From: Streptococcus sanguinis
GTDB taxonomy: Bacteria > Bacillota > Bacilli > Lactobacillales > Streptococcaceae
Direction of reading: 5' to 3'
Assembly: GCF_900635155.1 (NCBI RefSeq)
Contig: NZ_LR134002.1
Location: forward strand, 1,798,001-1,862,000
Length of the DNA stretch: 64,000 nucleotides
Under the pieces are notes generated by a model. That model was given only the letters and a program-made list of their open reading frames with translations. It searched no databases and was not told where the DNA came from. Shown one piece after another: positions 27,625 through 37,305 of this stretch. Position 1 is the stretch's first letter; the number at the start of each line of letters is the position of its first letter. A program made the position numbers and the translations under genes.

Positions 27625-28293
27625 TTAAATCACCTGACATTCATCAGCTGGTTTTCCTCTTTTAACCAGTTTCGTTTCCTTGATATGCAGCAAGGCTGAG
27701 TAAGCCTGATACTTAGGACGAGCCATTTGGTCGTTAAGGGTTGGCACTGGATTTGGTGTTTCACCCTTGGCATACTTAGCAGCATTTTTACCAATCAAAC
27801 GATAGGTTTCAGGAGTTAACAAAGGTGCCTGCGGGAAGAGTTCCAGATTACTGAGCGGTGGCAAATCACGTTGGTGAATAACCGTTGTTCCCTTAGACTG
27901 AACACCGATAGAAATGCCAGAACCAGACAAGTGGTCTCCTTCTACTGCTACAAAGGCAACGTCAGAAGAACGATAGACCTTGACAATGCGAGCCTTGAGC
28001 CCTTCTTCTTCGATACCAGCCACCAGCTGACGCAGTACTTCCGTATGAGGAATGTCCACCATCGTCTTCACCTGCTGTTCCCCAAAGGCAGGCCCAACTG
28101 CAATAACGACTTCATCCGTTGACTGGCTAGGCTTAGCCACACCAACTGTACGGATGACAGCTTTTTCATTGGACACAGGCTTTGTGACAGGTTTTTCGCT
28201 TGTTTCAGCAGCTGTTTCGTTGGTATTGGCGCTCATCTCTTTCATCACTTCTGCAATAATGGAGCGCAGTAAAGTTTCATTTATCTCTGTCAT
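27625..28293 (-). CDS. pduD: propanediol dehydratase medium subunit
   Basis: Medium subunit of the B12-dependent diol dehydratase, 222 residues. Landmarks include [17 protein letters not shown] near residue 64 and the [19 protein letters not shown] stretch near 127. The N-terminal helix [15 protein letters not shown] plus a Thr/Glu-rich linker (to about residue 45) fits the known PduD encapsulation peptide. Confidence 0.95.
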   Translation of the reverse strand: MTEINETLLRSIIAEVMKEMSANTNETAAETSEKPVTKPVSNEKAVIRTVGVAKPSQSTDEVVIAVGPAFGEQQVKTMVDIPHTEVLRQLVAGIEEEGLKARIVKVYRSSDVAFVAVEGDHLSGSGISIGVQSKGTTVIHQRDLPPLSNLELFPQAPLLTPETYRLIGKNAAKYAKGETPNPVPTLNDQMARPKYQAYSALLHIKETKLVKRGKPADECQVI

Positions 28294-28304
28294 CTTAGCT
28301 CCTC

Positions 28305-29966
28305 CTATACATCACGCGGGTCAATGGCTTTAGGAATGTCTTTGACTTTTTCCCATTCTTCGCCGACCAGACGATGGCCTGTACCGACACCAACATAGTC
28401 ATTCGGTGAATTCACCGCTGAAATAACATTCCAATCCCGATCAAAGATAGCAGATGTTTGCAGGAAATCCCCTGCTACACGTTGCTTGAACAAATTGAGC
28501 AGCTCATTGGCAACTTCTGGGAAACCATTATTAGCCAAGGCTTTAATCAAATCAGCCCCTTGAACTCCGCGTTCCAGAATACCCTGAGCGGCCTTGATAT
28601 CTTCAACCTTATCCCGCTCTGGCATATCTTTAGAGCCATGAGCATATGTCGCTGCTTCGACTTCTTCGTCGGTAATCGGCGGCAGGCCCAAGCCTTTGAA
28701 AAGAGCTTGCATAACGCGTGCTGCCTTGTTCCGAACCTTGACAACTTCCTCTTCACGAACAGGACGAAGACCGCCGTCTACCCGCAGGTCACGTTGCAGG
28801 ACATTGTAGTCGTCAAAGTCTTCCGCATCCCAATTAGATCCAGCAAACATATTGTCATAGTTTGGCGTAGCAGAGTAGCCAGAGTTGATAAAGTCTGTAC
28901 CTGGCGCAAACTGCATCAAAGTCCGAACAGAGCGACGTAAGTCTGAGTGAGTAAAGGTTTGGTCGTTTGATGAAGCACATTCCAAGTCCAGCATGCTGGC
29001 AATCAAGTTTTCAGCAACGACTGCCCGAATACCACTTGGAACAGCTGCAGGAATACCAATACAGCTAACTGATCCATTCTGAGTTCCTTGAACTCCAGCC
29101 GCTTTCGTGACATAGAGACAGCGAGCTTCCAGATAAAGCATGGACTTGCCTTCGGCTTGTCCCATCTGCACTTCAGACCCTGTACCGGAAGTGAAGCGCA
29201 TCTTGAGTCCACGAGAGGCATAGGCGGAAGCCAGAAAGGCCTTGGACCAAGGTGTATCATCTCCATCGGTAAAGACATCTTCTGTACCATAAACAGAGAT
29301 GGTCTCAGCATAGGCTGTAAAACCACGCATACCAAATTCTAGTTCTGTCGCTTCTTCCAAGGAGCACTGAGTCAGTACCCCAGGACGGCCCACTTGTGAG
29401 CCAATCATCAGAGATAGGGCATTAAAAGGAGCATAACGCACTACGGCAACCGTTGTTTCCTGCTCTGCAAAACCACGCAGAGCCCCTTCAGCTGCATCTG
29501 CTGCAATCTGAACTGGATTATCATTGACATTGGTAACGTGGGCTTGAGTAGCTGTTTGCTTACGGGTCCGCATCTTTTGCAGACACATCATGATTTCCAC
29601 GACATTCATCTGATTGACCACTTCAATGATTTTAGCCGGAGTCATGGCCTTGGTCAGCTTGATGATTTCTGTCCGAGGCACATTCGGTGTCAATATTTTA
29701 TTGGCAATCTCTCGTGAGTCCATCTGAATAACTTCTTCAGCCCGGCTCAAGTCAATACCGTAGTTGGCAATGAACTGGTCAATCAGGTCAAATTCTTCTT
29801 TTGGTTTGCCGTCTAACTCAACCACTTTCCCATTTTGAATTTTGATACTGGGTTTAGGGTCATTGGGGCTTTCCATAGCTATCAAACCTTCTTCAACCCA
29901 TTCTTTTACAAATCCATCTTGGTTGATAGGGCGTTCGCTCAATACTTCAAAACGTTTGGATCTCAT
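28305..29966 (-). CDS. pduC: propanediol dehydratase large subunit
   Basis: Catalytic TIM-barrel subunit of 553 residues; converts 1,2-propanediol to propionaldehyde and may act on glycerol. Opening [19 protein letters not shown] and regions such as [15 protein letters not shown] and [15 protein letters not shown] are characteristic of diol/glycerol dehydratase alpha. Full length. Second gene of the operon, 21 bases after pduB. Confidence 0.97.
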   Translation of the reverse strand: MRSKRFEVLSERPINQDGFVKEWVEEGLIAMESPNDPKPSIKIQNGKVVELDGKPKEEFDLIDQFIANYGIDLSRAEEVIQMDSREIANKILTPNVPRTEIIKLTKAMTPAKIIEVVNQMNVVEIMMCLQKMRTRKQTATQAHVTNVNDNPVQIAADAAEGALRGFAEQETTVAVVRYAPFNALSLMIGSQVGRPGVLTQCSLEEATELEFGMRGFTAYAETISVYGTEDVFTDGDDTPWSKAFLASAYASRGLKMRFTSGTGSEVQMGQAEGKSMLYLEARCLYVTKAAGVQGTQNGSVSCIGIPAAVPSGIRAVVAENLIASMLDLECASSNDQTFTHSDLRRSVRTLMQFAPGTDFINSGYSATPNYDNMFAGSNWDAEDFDDYNVLQRDLRVDGGLRPVREEEVVKVRNKAARVMQALFKGLGLPPITDEEVEAATYAHGSKDMPERDKVEDIKAAQGILERGVQGADLIKALANNGFPEVANELLNLFKQRVAGDFLQTSAIFDRDWNVISAVNSPNDYVGVGTGHRLVGEEWEKVKDIPKAIDPRDV

Positions 29967-29987
29967 ACCGTTTCCTCCCTCTCACTC

Positions 29988-30692
29988 TTAAATGTAAGAT
30001 GGCTGTGAGTTGGTTGGCTCGTCACCCATACTGCCTAAAAGTGCCAGTCCAACTTCACGCGCTGAGATAACTGATTGTCTAACTGCTCCAGAATCCCCAC
30101 TGATAAAGAGGATAGCTTCGTTTGAGTGGCTGGTGCCACCATTTCCTGGAGAAGCATAGCCGACAACAGTAACGTTTGCAGCCTTAACAGCTGTATCCGC
30201 CATAACAACACCAATGGCTGCAGGTGCTCCGACAATCAAGCCAAAGGCACGACCGTATTCAGCACCAAAGGCAGTCTGACAAGCATAGCTAGCACGCGCA
30301 GTATACTGGAGTTCAATATGCCCTGCATCATTAGCATAAACATCACCGAAGGTTCGATCCACTTCCTTCAAGGTTACTTCCACAGCTCGTCTGACATCTG
30401 ATACATCTTCACCACCGAAGATAATCAAACTTCCGTGCCCAGCACCACCCTTAGTATCACGAGGCAGTTCGATTTTAACTATTTCTGTATTGGTTGCTTT
30501 GACCGCTTCATCTGCGGCCATGATATGAGGACCTGCACCGGTACGAGCACCGACTACACCAATTGAGCGATAGCTCTTTTCTAGCTTCATAGCATCCAGC
30601 ACCTGCTGGTCCACATTGGCAATGACAAGTCCAATTGTATCGCCTATCGGATTAACACCGACAAATTCTGTAATATTGCATTTGTTTTCCAT
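29988..30692 (-). CDS. pduB: trimeric tandem-BMC shell protein PduB (short form)
   Basis: Shell protein of 234 residues with two BMC domains (about 25-120 and 130-225; motifs GARTGAGPHIMAADEAVKA and YTARASYACQTAFGAE). It begins at MENKCNITEFVG, equivalent to the PduB' form of Salmonella, which lacks the N-terminal extension that ties shell to enzyme core. The codons upstream offer no in-frame longer start. It is the only shell gene in this operon. Ribosome site GGAG lies 8 bases before ATG. Confidence 0.92.
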   Translation of the reverse strand: MENKCNITEFVGVNPIGDTIGLVIANVDQQVLDAMKLEKSYRSIGVVGARTGAGPHIMAADEAVKATNTEIVKIELPRDTKGGAGHGSLIIFGGEDVSDVRRAVEVTLKEVDRTFGDVYANDAGHIELQYTARASYACQTAFGAEYGRAFGLIVGAPAAIGVVMADTAVKAANVTVVGYASPGNGGTSHSNEAILFISGDSGAVRQSVISAREVGLALLGSMGDEPTNSQPSYI

Positions 30693-30929
30693 AAGACAGC
30701 TCCTTTCGCTGACATATATTTTGAAGCGCTTACAATTTTAGGGAATAAGGAAATCAGATAAGAGGAGCACCATAGCTATATGTCTCTTTCTGATTCTTTT
30801 TTTTACTTTTTTTGGGTCAAAAGAATAGATTATTCTAAGGTTTTCTGTTAGAATGAATATGGTTGTTTTTTAAAAAGGAAGATTTTTCCGCATTCTCAAA
30901 AAGAGCCTAACCAACTTTTTTAGGAATGC
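30693..30929 (-). promoter_or_regulatory. pdu operon control region with cre and palindromes
   Basis: Contains a cre-like site TTGAAGCGCTTACA (30721-30734, 12 of 14 to TGWAANCGNTNWCA) between a weak -10 candidate (TAAAAT just upstream) and pduB. Further upstream are nested inverted repeats AGAATA-N3-TATTCT (30822-30836) and ATTCTAA-N9-TTAGAAT (30832-30854). A hairpin GCATTC/GAATGC with CCTAA/TTAGG lies at 30890-30929. The lack of a good -35 suggests an activator-dependent promoter. No regulator gene of the PocR type is in the window. From 30930 to 31065 I see nothing definite. Confidence 0.55.
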
Positions 30930-31065
30930 CAAGCTAAGCCTACAAGAAATATACTTGACAGGCCTTTCCCTTCAGAAATAACAATCGCAGAGACAGATAG
31001 CAGATGATAAACTTTTCGCAGGGTTGCTCATCTTTTATCTGTTTTTTTATTTTCCATCATTACAA

Positions 31066-31098
31066 AATGGCAGGACAGCAGGCCGCTGTCCTGCCATT
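31066..31098 (-). terminator. terminator at the end of the eut operon
   Basis: Perfect hairpin GGCAGGACAGC (31069-31079) / GCTGTCCTGCC (31085-31095), extended by AAT/ATT and followed on the minus strand by TTTTG. It lies 35 bases past the eutQ stop. Confidence 0.85.
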
Positions 31099-31131
31099 CT
31101 AGTAAATCCGATAATTCAAATCTCCGACAAA

Positions 31132-31581
31132 CTAGCCTTGCCAGTCAGCCGGATAGGTCACATAGATAAAGCGGGCCTTATCTCTGACAGAGAACTGAAT
31201 GTCGCTGCCTTTAGGGATAAAGAGTACTTCGCCCGGGCCAGCTGTCATGACTTCGTCACCAACGATAATATCAAGACGCCCTTCAATAACATAGTCCACT
31301 TCATCATAGTCCAGATGCCATGGGAAAGTTGTCTTTTCCATGGTCATCAGACCCAAGCCCAATCTTGGGCTTTCGTCTAAGGTCAGCAAGTCTCGTGTAT
31401 AAACTTGATGGCTCGCATCACCTGTATCCAAGCGATCTTCTGGACGAACATCCAGACCAGGCAGGGCGATAGAAGCTACGCCTGCCTTGCTGACTTTTTT
31501 CCCACCATCTTTAGTGGCTAATTCTTCCAATAAAATCTTACGAACCAATGTTTCTAGGTCAGAACGATTAATATCTGCCAT
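31132..31581 (-). CDS. eutQ: EutQ cupin-family protein
   Basis: Last gene of the eut operon, 149 residues. The C-terminal cupin (about 55-148) includes TFPWHLDYDEVDYVIEG and AGPGEVLFIPKGSDIQF. In Salmonella EutQ has acetate kinase activity; here that is by homology only. The N-terminal LETLVRKILLEELATK helix plus linker resembles an encapsulation peptide, which would put it inside the shell. Confidence 0.9.
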   Translation of the reverse strand: MADINRSDLETLVRKILLEELATKDGGKKVSKAGVASIALPGLDVRPEDRLDTGDASHQVYTRDLLTLDESPRLGLGLMTMEKTTFPWHLDYDEVDYVIEGRLDIIVGDEVMTAGPGEVLFIPKGSDIQFSVRDKARFIYVTYPADWQG

Positions 31582-31598
31582 ACTTCATACCTCCAAGT

Positions 31599-32693
31599 CT
31601 AAGCTTCCTTCTTCGTTAAGAAGAAAGCCAGTAATACCGCTGTGATACCGCCGACAAATTTACCAATCATCATCGGCACAATCATTTCCGGTTTTTGACC
31701 GGCTGTGAAGCCTAGGTGATCTCCGATAACAAAGGAAGCAGATACAGCAAAGGCTACGTTGATAATCTTACCGCGTTTGTCCATATCCTTCATCATCTGG
31801 AACATGGCAATGTTATTAGCCAGAGAAGCTACCAAACCAGCTGCACCAACTTCGTTCATTCCTAGGGATTTTCCGATAGCAGAAAGCGGTTTGTTGGCTA
31901 CCTTGGTAAAGACAGCTACCAGACCAAAGGCTCCAGCCAGGGTTACGGCAATCGTTCCGACAACTTCAAAGGCTTCCTTCAGTGTATCAGCACCTTTTGG
32001 ATAGATGCTGATGAGCCACTCATTACCAGTCAGGAGCTGAGCTGCACCAAAGGCCAAACCAAGCGTTGCCAAGATAACAATAATCTGACCAAACACTTCA
32101 AAACCTTTGATCATGGCATTAGGTGCCAAAAGCAATCCTACGAAAATCAGAGCAGATACAATGATAATCGGAATAAGATTGACAATCAAGGTTCCAAAAG
32201 GCAGACCTGGTACGAAAAGTCCTCCGAGGAGACAGCCAATCGGAACAGTTACCAAACCGTATAAGATTCCGCGAGCCAAAAGCGGACGGTCATCTTTTTC
32301 GATAATACCCAAGGCAACTGGAATTGTAAAGACGATGGTTGGCCCCATCATAGAGCCCAGTACAAAGGCAGCAAAATTTCCTACCGCTGGATCCTGAGCC
32401 AGACTGAGAGCCAGAGGAGCTCCTCCCATATCATTGGCAATGAAGGTTGTCGCAAAGATAGACGGGTCAGCACCCACCAAGCCATACAAAGGCACGACAA
32501 TCGGTTTCAAGACATCCGCCAAGAGGGGAGCGATTACCATAATCCCAGCCATAGACAGAGCCAAAGCTCCCATAGCCATGATACCTTCTTCAAATTTTTC
32601 ACTTAGTCCTAGTTTGCCACCGATACATTTATCCACTGCACCGATCAGCATGAATAGAACCATGATATAAATGATAATTTCATTGATACTCAT
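31599..32693 (-). CDS. eutH: ethanolamine transporter/permease EutH
   Basis: Integral membrane protein of 364 residues with about ten hydrophobic segments. Motifs: FIANDMGGAPLALSLAQ near residue 87 and the terminal KFVGGITAVLLAFFLTKK. EutH admits ethanolamine at low concentration. It lies between eutN and eutQ as in other Firmicutes. Confidence 0.95.
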   Translation of the reverse strand: MSINEIIIYIMVLFMLIGAVDKCIGGKLGLSEKFEEGIMAMGALALSMAGIMVIAPLLADVLKPIVVPLYGLVGADPSIFATTFIANDMGGAPLALSLAQDPAVGNFAAFVLGSMMGPTIVFTIPVALGIIEKDDRPLLARGILYGLVTVPIGCLLGGLFVPGLPFGTLIVNLIPIIIVSALIFVGLLLAPNAMIKGFEVFGQIIVILATLGLAFGAAQLLTGNEWLISIYPKGADTLKEAFEVVGTIAVTLAGAFGLVAVFTKVANKPLSAIGKSLGMNEVGAAGLVASLANNIAMFQMMKDMDKRGKIINVAFAVSASFVIGDHLGFTAGQKPEMIVPMMIGKFVGGITAVLLAFFLTKKEA

Positions 32694-32709
32694 AACATTA
32701 CCTTAGTTT

Positions 32710-32991
32710 CTAATATTCTTCATCACTGTGATAGTCAACCTTGTCAATGATAGCCACAACAACCATATCCACAGGTATATTTACCTTATTCAGGCTCATA
32801 CGGGCAGAACTGCCAGTGGTTACCATTACTTGGTCTCCTTCGCCTGCACCGATGCAGTCGGCCACAATAAGCAGAGCTGGGTCACTTTGATGTTCATTTA
32901 GCTGCCGTTCGACCACTAAAAATTTCAAACCATTTAAATTTTCGTCTTTTCTAGTCGCCCAAAGGCTTCCTTTTACTTTACCAACAAACAT
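32710..32991 (-). CDS. eutN: pentameric shell vertex protein EutN
   Basis: CcmL/EutN-family protein of 93 residues that caps microcompartment vertices. The start MFVGKVKGSLWATRKDENL, the central LLIVADCIGAGEGDQVMV and the end VDMVVVAIIDKVD are family hallmarks. The only pentamer gene in the window, so it must serve any eut or pdu shell made here. Confidence 0.95.
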   Translation of the reverse strand: MFVGKVKGSLWATRKDENLNGLKFLVVERQLNEHQSDPALLIVADCIGAGEGDQVMVTTGSSARMSLNKVNIPVDMVVVAIIDKVDYHSDEEY

Positions 32992-33005
32992 CTCTACCCA
33001 CTCCT

Positions 33006-33653
33006 TTATTCTATGATTTCTATTTTTTGACGTTTTAGATAATCTCTCGCCAAGGCTGTCACAATCATTCCTTTTTCTATTTTAAAGCTTCCATTTTCAG
33101 GTAAGCCCATTTCTCTCAGCTTTTTCTCTGTCAGCAAAACCGTCTTAATCGGAGCCTTAGCCTTCTGGCTGACTTCTTCTGTCACCGCCCGCTTTTCAGC
33201 CGGACGAGGCTCTTCAGCATGATTGCTTTCTAGGAGTGCTAAGAGTTGGCCTTCTTTATAAAATTGCAGACCGTAGCGGATCAGCTTTTCGCGCTGTCCC
33301 TGCAGTTCCTGATACAAGTGCACTTTAGAAGATTGCTTGTACTGCTGAATAGCAAAGGCGCTGTCTGACACTAGGACTTTTTTGCCTTTCAAAAGACTCT
33401 TTAAAATGACTGCTTCCTCTACCGCTAAAGGGCAAAGGGATGAGAGTCTCAGAAAAGCATCAAAGCCAAGTGTCTCAACAACAACAATCTCTGCTGTGCA
33501 AGAATCTTTTACGACTTGAAAGCCTTCCCCTTCTAATAAGTCAGGAATCTTATCGCCTCCAATGACATATACTGAGGGTTCCTGAGGCTTTTTCTTCAAC
33601 TTTTCCATCAGGCGGTCTGTAATCAAATCTACTAAATGATCTAGATTTTCCAT
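33006..33653 (-). CDS. conserved eut-operon protein of unknown function
   Basis: Protein of 215 residues between pduL and eutN. I recall a hypothetical protein at this position in other Firmicutes eut operons but know no activity. The N terminus ENLDHLVDLITDRLMEKLKKK is an amphipathic helix like an encapsulation peptide. The middle (about 28-115) reads as a Rossmann-like flavoprotein/shell-associated domain (VYVIGGDKIPDLLEGEG, GKKVLVSDSAFAI). A charged linker leads to a C-terminal segment (KTVLLTEKKLREMGLPE to the end) that looks like the N-terminal part of PduL-type or corrinoid-handling proteins, which is weak. Confidence 0.7.
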   Translation of the reverse strand: MENLDHLVDLITDRLMEKLKKKPQEPSVYVIGGDKIPDLLEGEGFQVVKDSCTAEIVVVETLGFDAFLRLSSLCPLAVEEAVILKSLLKGKKVLVSDSAFAIQQYKQSSKVHLYQELQGQREKLIRYGLQFYKEGQLLALLESNHAEEPRPAEKRAVTEEVSQKAKAPIKTVLLTEKKLREMGLPENGSFKIEKGMIVTALARDYLKRQKIEIIE

Positions 33654-33684
33654 TCTTTACCTACCTTTTATTTGCTCATAGGAC

Positions 33685-34311
33685 TTATTTTTTAATAATC
33701 CGTCCGCGTGTTCCTTTTTTGAAACCACAAGCATTGGCTTCATCGTAGTCAATATGCATATAGGTCGCAAACTTGGGACTAACACGGATGACCACATCAT
33801 CAAAAATCAGCGGACGAGCACCTTCTACTCTGACTTGTACAATCTCGTGATTTTTTACATTCAGACGTTCGGCATCTTCCGGTGTCATATGAACATGACG
33901 CTTAGCTACAATCAGGCCCTTATCCAGACAAACTGCCTTGTCCCCATGAGCCAAGATGACACCCGGTGTTCCTTCGATATCACCACTTTCGCGAATGGGA
34001 GCCTTGGTGCCCAGCTGCAAACAATCGGTCAGGGAAACTTCTACCTGAGAATGTTTGCGAACAGGTCCCAGAATAACCACATTGTGAAAAGCGCCTTTTG
34101 GACCGACAACTGTCAGCCTTTCTTGACTAGCGAACTGGCCTGGCTGTGATAGGTCTTTTGCTTTTGTTAATTGATAGTTGGGACCAAACAAGGCTTCCAA
34201 ATCTTCCTGACTCAAATGGACATGACGTCCGCTCGCCTCTACCTCAAATGACCCCTGCAATTCTTCCTGAACTTTATCAATTACTTTATTTACCAAATTT
34301 TCTAAAGTCAT
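33685..34311 (-). CDS. pduL: phosphotransacylase PduL
   Basis: Zinc phosphotransacylase of 208 residues that swaps CoA for phosphate on acetyl- or propionyl-CoA, recycling CoA inside the shell. Metal-binding histidines are seen in ASGRHVHLSQED near residue 30 and VAKRHVHMTPEDAE near 138. The N-terminal helix LENLVNKVIDKVQEELQ is the expected targeting peptide. It replaces EutD in Gram-positive eut operons. Confidence 0.95.
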   Translation of the reverse strand: MTLENLVNKVIDKVQEELQGSFEVEASGRHVHLSQEDLEALFGPNYQLTKAKDLSQPGQFASQERLTVVGPKGAFHNVVILGPVRKHSQVEVSLTDCLQLGTKAPIRESGDIEGTPGVILAHGDKAVCLDKGLIVAKRHVHMTPEDAERLNVKNHEIVQVRVEGARPLIFDDVVIRVSPKFATYMHIDYDEANACGFKKGTRGRIIKK

Positions 34312-34334
34312 TGCTGTTCTTCTTTCTCTTGTTA

Positions 34335-34976
34335 TTAGCTTGCTATCAACCAGAGCAAGACTTCAATTGATTTTAATAATTGAGAAACCTTACAAGCAAA
34401 TTGATCTCTGTCACCATCAGCAGCCTGCTCCAATTCTTTGCGCAGGAGGGTCGTTTCGATATATGTTTCATAGCAATTCAGCTGCCAAGTCGGCTCCTGA
34501 TAACTCATCATAACCGTTTCTTGATCGAGCTGTCGACTGACCCGAATGGCCTGCAATTCTGCATTGCTAGGCATGTCTGTCTGGTAATCAGAAATATCAT
34601 CCAGAATATGCTGGCCAACGATTTGTTCTACTATATTCAATAGTTGGCCAACTTGCTCACACTTTTCATCCTGAAAAGCCTGATGCAAATCTCTCTGGTT
34701 CTTCAAAAAGCAAGTATAAAGTTTAGTCAGTCTAAATAGTCGTGGATACACAGCAGAGTCCTCAAGGTTTGTAATCGGCACCCTGATAGCATCAGCAGCT
34801 GAGTCTGTTTTCCCTTTGGTCTGACCTGAAGAAATGATTCGAATATGGTGATCATTGAGAAAACCTCTGGCTGCTGGCGTCAGTTTTTCATCTTTGTTTA
34901 ATTCAAAGACACCGTTATCAGCGAGAACGGATTCTCTATAAAGCTTTCTAATCTTAGCTTCTGTAAAAACTGACAT
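34335..34976 (-). CDS. eutT: EutT-type cobalamin adenosyltransferase
   Basis: Protein of 213 residues matching the cobalamin adenosyltransferase found in eut operons. The N-terminal MSVFTEAKIRKLYRE and KLTPAARGFLNDHHIRI segment is typical, followed by a helical bundle (about 75-210). It makes adenosylcobalamin for EutBC. A second, PduO-type adenosyltransferase lies at 46778-47377. Confidence 0.85.
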   Translation of the reverse strand: MSVFTEAKIRKLYRESVLADNGVFELNKDEKLTPAARGFLNDHHIRIISSGQTKGKTDSAADAIRVPITNLEDSAVYPRLFRLTKLYTCFLKNQRDLHQAFQDEKCEQVGQLLNIVEQIVGQHILDDISDYQTDMPSNAELQAIRVSRQLDQETVMMSYQEPTWQLNCYETYIETTLLRKELEQAADGDRDQFACKVSQLLKSIEVLLWLIAS

Positions 34977-35098
34977 GTATTCACATCCTTCTACTCCGTT
35001 GATACTCTGTGAAAATCAATCTGATACTCTTCGAAAACCAATATTTCCTTTTAAGTATAGAGCTACTGCCCATAAGCTTCATTTTCACTGAGTATTCT

Positions 35099-35156
35099 AT
35101 TTGCCTCAGGGGCCTGTATCAGGCCTAAACGCTACAATACAGGCTCTTTCAGCAAA
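35099..35156 (-). promoter_or_regulatory. mRNA hairpin downstream of the shell gene
   Basis: Inverted repeat TTTGC...GCCTGTAT / ATACAGGC...GCAAA, no T-run. It lies between the first shell gene and eutT and may protect the upstream shell-protein mRNA from 3' decay, setting higher shell output. Between it and eutT are three loose copies of GATACTCNNTGAAAA. Confidence 0.5.
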
Positions 35157-35173
35157 TATTTATCTGTCCCAGA

Positions 35174-35449
35174 TTATTTGGGCAGAATAACTTCCACTTC
35201 AGCATGTGGACGTGGAATTACGTGAACTGAAATCAATTCACCAACGTTTTCAGCTGCAGCTGCTCCAGCATCTGTCGCTGCTTTGACTGCGCCTACATCA
35301 CCACGAACTAAAACTGTTACCAATCCAGCGCCGACTTGTTCTTTACCAATCAAAGTTACGTTAGCGGCTTTGACCATTGCATCAGCTGCTTCGATTGCGC
35401 CGACGAGTCCTTTTGTTTCTACCATTCCTAATGCATTTGCGTTTGCCAT
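35174..35449 (-). CDS. eutM: hexameric BMC shell protein (EutM/PduJ type), copy 2
   Basis: Single-BMC shell protein of 91 residues forming hexameric facets. [20 protein letters not shown] and [16 protein letters not shown] are typical; the sequence lies between EutM and PduA/PduJ. It differs from its neighbour at only a few residues in the shared 85. Confidence 0.93.
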   Translation of the reverse strand: MANANALGMVETKGLVGAIEAADAMVKAANVTLIGKEQVGAGLVTVLVRGDVGAVKAATDAGAAAAENVGELISVHVIPRPHAEVEVILPK

Positions 35450-35504
35450 GTTTATTTCCTCCGATTATTTTCTTGTTTTTAGATTTATATGAAAGTCTGT
35501 AATC

Positions 35505-35801
35505 TTATTCTTGATGAGGCAAGATTACTTCTACTTCTGCGTGTGGACGTGGGATTACGTGAACTGAAATCAATTCACCAACGTTTTCAGCTGCAGCTGC
35601 TCCAGCATCTGTCGCTGCTTTGACTGCGCCGACATCACCACGAACCATTACAGTTACCAATCCAGCACCGACTTGTTCTTTACCAATCAAAGTTACGTTA
35701 GCAGCTTTAACCATTGCATCAGCTGCTTCGATTGCGCCGACGAGTCCTTTTGTTTCTACCATTCCTAATGCATTTGTGATTGCCATGATTGTATCCTCCA
35801 A
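35505..35801 (-). CDS. hexameric BMC shell protein (EutM/PduJ type), copy 1
   Basis: Single-BMC hexamer protein of 98 residues in the open frame; the likely start is [14 protein letters not shown] (35786), which has GGAGGATAC upstream. Nearly identical to the next gene in protein and DNA, with the differences in the N-terminal 4 residues, one Val/Met change near residue 46 and the last 3-4 residues. The pair is a recent tandem duplication or is held together by gene conversion. Confidence 0.92.
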   Translation of the reverse strand: MEDTIMAITNALGMVETKGLVGAIEAADAMVKAANVTLIGKEQVGAGLVTVMVRGDVGAVKAATDAGAAAAENVGELISVHVIPRPHAEVEVILPHQE

Positions 35802-35820
35802 TTTTAATGTTTAATATTGA

Positions 35821-37299
35821 CTATTTTAGTTTTTCCAATACGCGTTGAACCAACAAGGTTACCAGTTCTTCTTCGTTTGATCCGTCAACTGCTACTGCTT
35901 TTGGTTCTTCCACTGCCATATTTTCTGCTTGTCGCAGGTCTGACAGTTCAGCTGTTCCGTAAGCTACACGACGGATATTGAAGAGATTGAGCGGGCTGAC
36001 ATTATCAGATGTCGCGCTGCCACCCACAGCTCCACAACCCAAAGTAAAGGCTGGGAAGAGACCAGTCGTTGCACCGACACCACCCAGAGCTGCTGGCGTA
36101 TTGATCAGCAGACGAGATACTGGTTTTTTCAGTGCAAATTCACGAATAATTTCTTCGTTTTGACTGTGAATAGCAAGAGTGTGGCCTGCACCTTCGTGAT
36201 GCAAAATCTTAATGCTCAGCTCACAAGCTTCCAACCAGTCCTTGACAGTGTAGAAGCCTAAGACTGGAGCCAGTTTTTCCATAGAATATGGATACTGCTT
36301 GCCGACGCCTGTTTCTTCTGCAATCAAGACCCGAGCATCTGCTGGAACTGAAATACCAGCTAACTCCGCAATCACTTGCGGTGTTTTACCAACCATCTTC
36401 GGATTCATCGCACCACTCGGCTGGATAATGAAGGCACCCAGTTTCTTAGCGTCTTCTGCTGGAACAAAGTAAGCACCTTGTTTCTTGAACTCTGCTACAA
36501 CCTTTTCCTTCATATCTTCTTCGACGATGATAGATTGCTCAGATGCACAAATCACACCATTGTCAAAGGTTTTAGAATCCAAAATCTGACGAACTGCTTT
36601 TGGCACATCTGCTGTTCTTTCGATGAAGGCTGGACCATTACCAGGACCTACACCGATTGCTGGTGTACCAGATGAGTATGCTGCTTTGACCATGGCATTT
36701 CCGCCAGTCGCCAAAATGAGATTTGTATCCTTGTGTCGCATCAACTCATTGGTAGCTGCGATGGATACCCGATGAATCGCACTGATGGCTCCATCCGGAC
36801 AGCCAGCTGATTTAGCAGCTTTCTTGATGATTTCCACTGTTTCCTCAATACTCTTAAGAGCATTTGGGTGAGGAGAGAAGACGATACTGTTTCCTGCCTT
36901 CAAAGCGATCAAAGCCTTATACATAACTGTTGATGTCGGGTTGGTTGATGGAATCAAGCCAGCGATGACGCCGACTGGAACCCCAACTTCCAAGACTTTC
37001 TTTTCCTTGTCTTCGCGGAGAACCCCAACAGTTTTCATATCCTTAATTTCTTCAAGAATACCTTTGGAAGCAAGAGCATTTTTCAATACCTTGTCTTCCC
37101 AGCGGCCAAAGCCAGTTTCCTGAGCCGCCATTTTTGCTAGGCGTTCACGCTCATCATAACAAGCTTTCGCTACTACTTTTACAATGGTATCAATTTGCTC
37201 TTGGCTCATTTTAGCAAGTTCTTGTTGGGCTTTCTTTGCATCCCGAATCAAATTCCTTACTTCCTGAATCGATACCAAATCTTTATCTTCTAAAAACAT
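35821..37299 (-). CDS. eutE: CoA-acylating acetaldehyde dehydrogenase
   Basis: Converts acetaldehyde, and probably propionaldehyde, to acyl-CoA inside the shell. About 492 residues. The catalytic Cys lies in [15 protein letters not shown] near residue 251; the nucleotide site includes [15 protein letters not shown]. The C-terminal [22 protein letters not shown] is an amphipathic tail. I choose ATG at 37299 with GAGGAG 9 bases upstream; the TTG two codons earlier is too near that site. No separate PduP exists in the window. Confidence 0.95.
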   Translation of the reverse strand: MFLEDKDLVSIQEVRNLIRDAKKAQQELAKMSQEQIDTIVKVVAKACYDERERLAKMAAQETGFGRWEDKVLKNALASKGILEEIKDMKTVGVLREDKEKKVLEVGVPVGVIAGLIPSTNPTSTVMYKALIALKAGNSIVFSPHPNALKSIEETVEIIKKAAKSAGCPDGAISAIHRVSIAATNELMRHKDTNLILATGGNAMVKAAYSSGTPAIGVGPGNGPAFIERTADVPKAVRQILDSKTFDNGVICASEQSIIVEEDMKEKVVAEFKKQGAYFVPAEDAKKLGAFIIQPSGAMNPKMVGKTPQVIAELAGISVPADARVLIAEETGVGKQYPYSMEKLAPVLGFYTVKDWLEACELSIKILHHEGAGHTLAIHSQNEEIIREFALKKPVSRLLINTPAALGGVGATTGLFPAFTLGCGAVGGSATSDNVSPLNLFNIRRVAYGTAELSDLRQAENMAVEEPKAVAVDGSNEEELVTLLVQRVLEKLK

Positions 37300-37305
37300 C
37301 CGCAA

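Noticed and set aside
30693..31065. ANTAR element before pduB
   Set aside because: Hairpins are present but none has an AnnGnn hexaloop next to an overlapping terminator.
34977..35100. Short repeats GATACTCNNTGAAAA as a CRISPR-like array
   Set aside because: Only three degenerate copies with uneven spacing, no constant repeat and no cas genes in the window.
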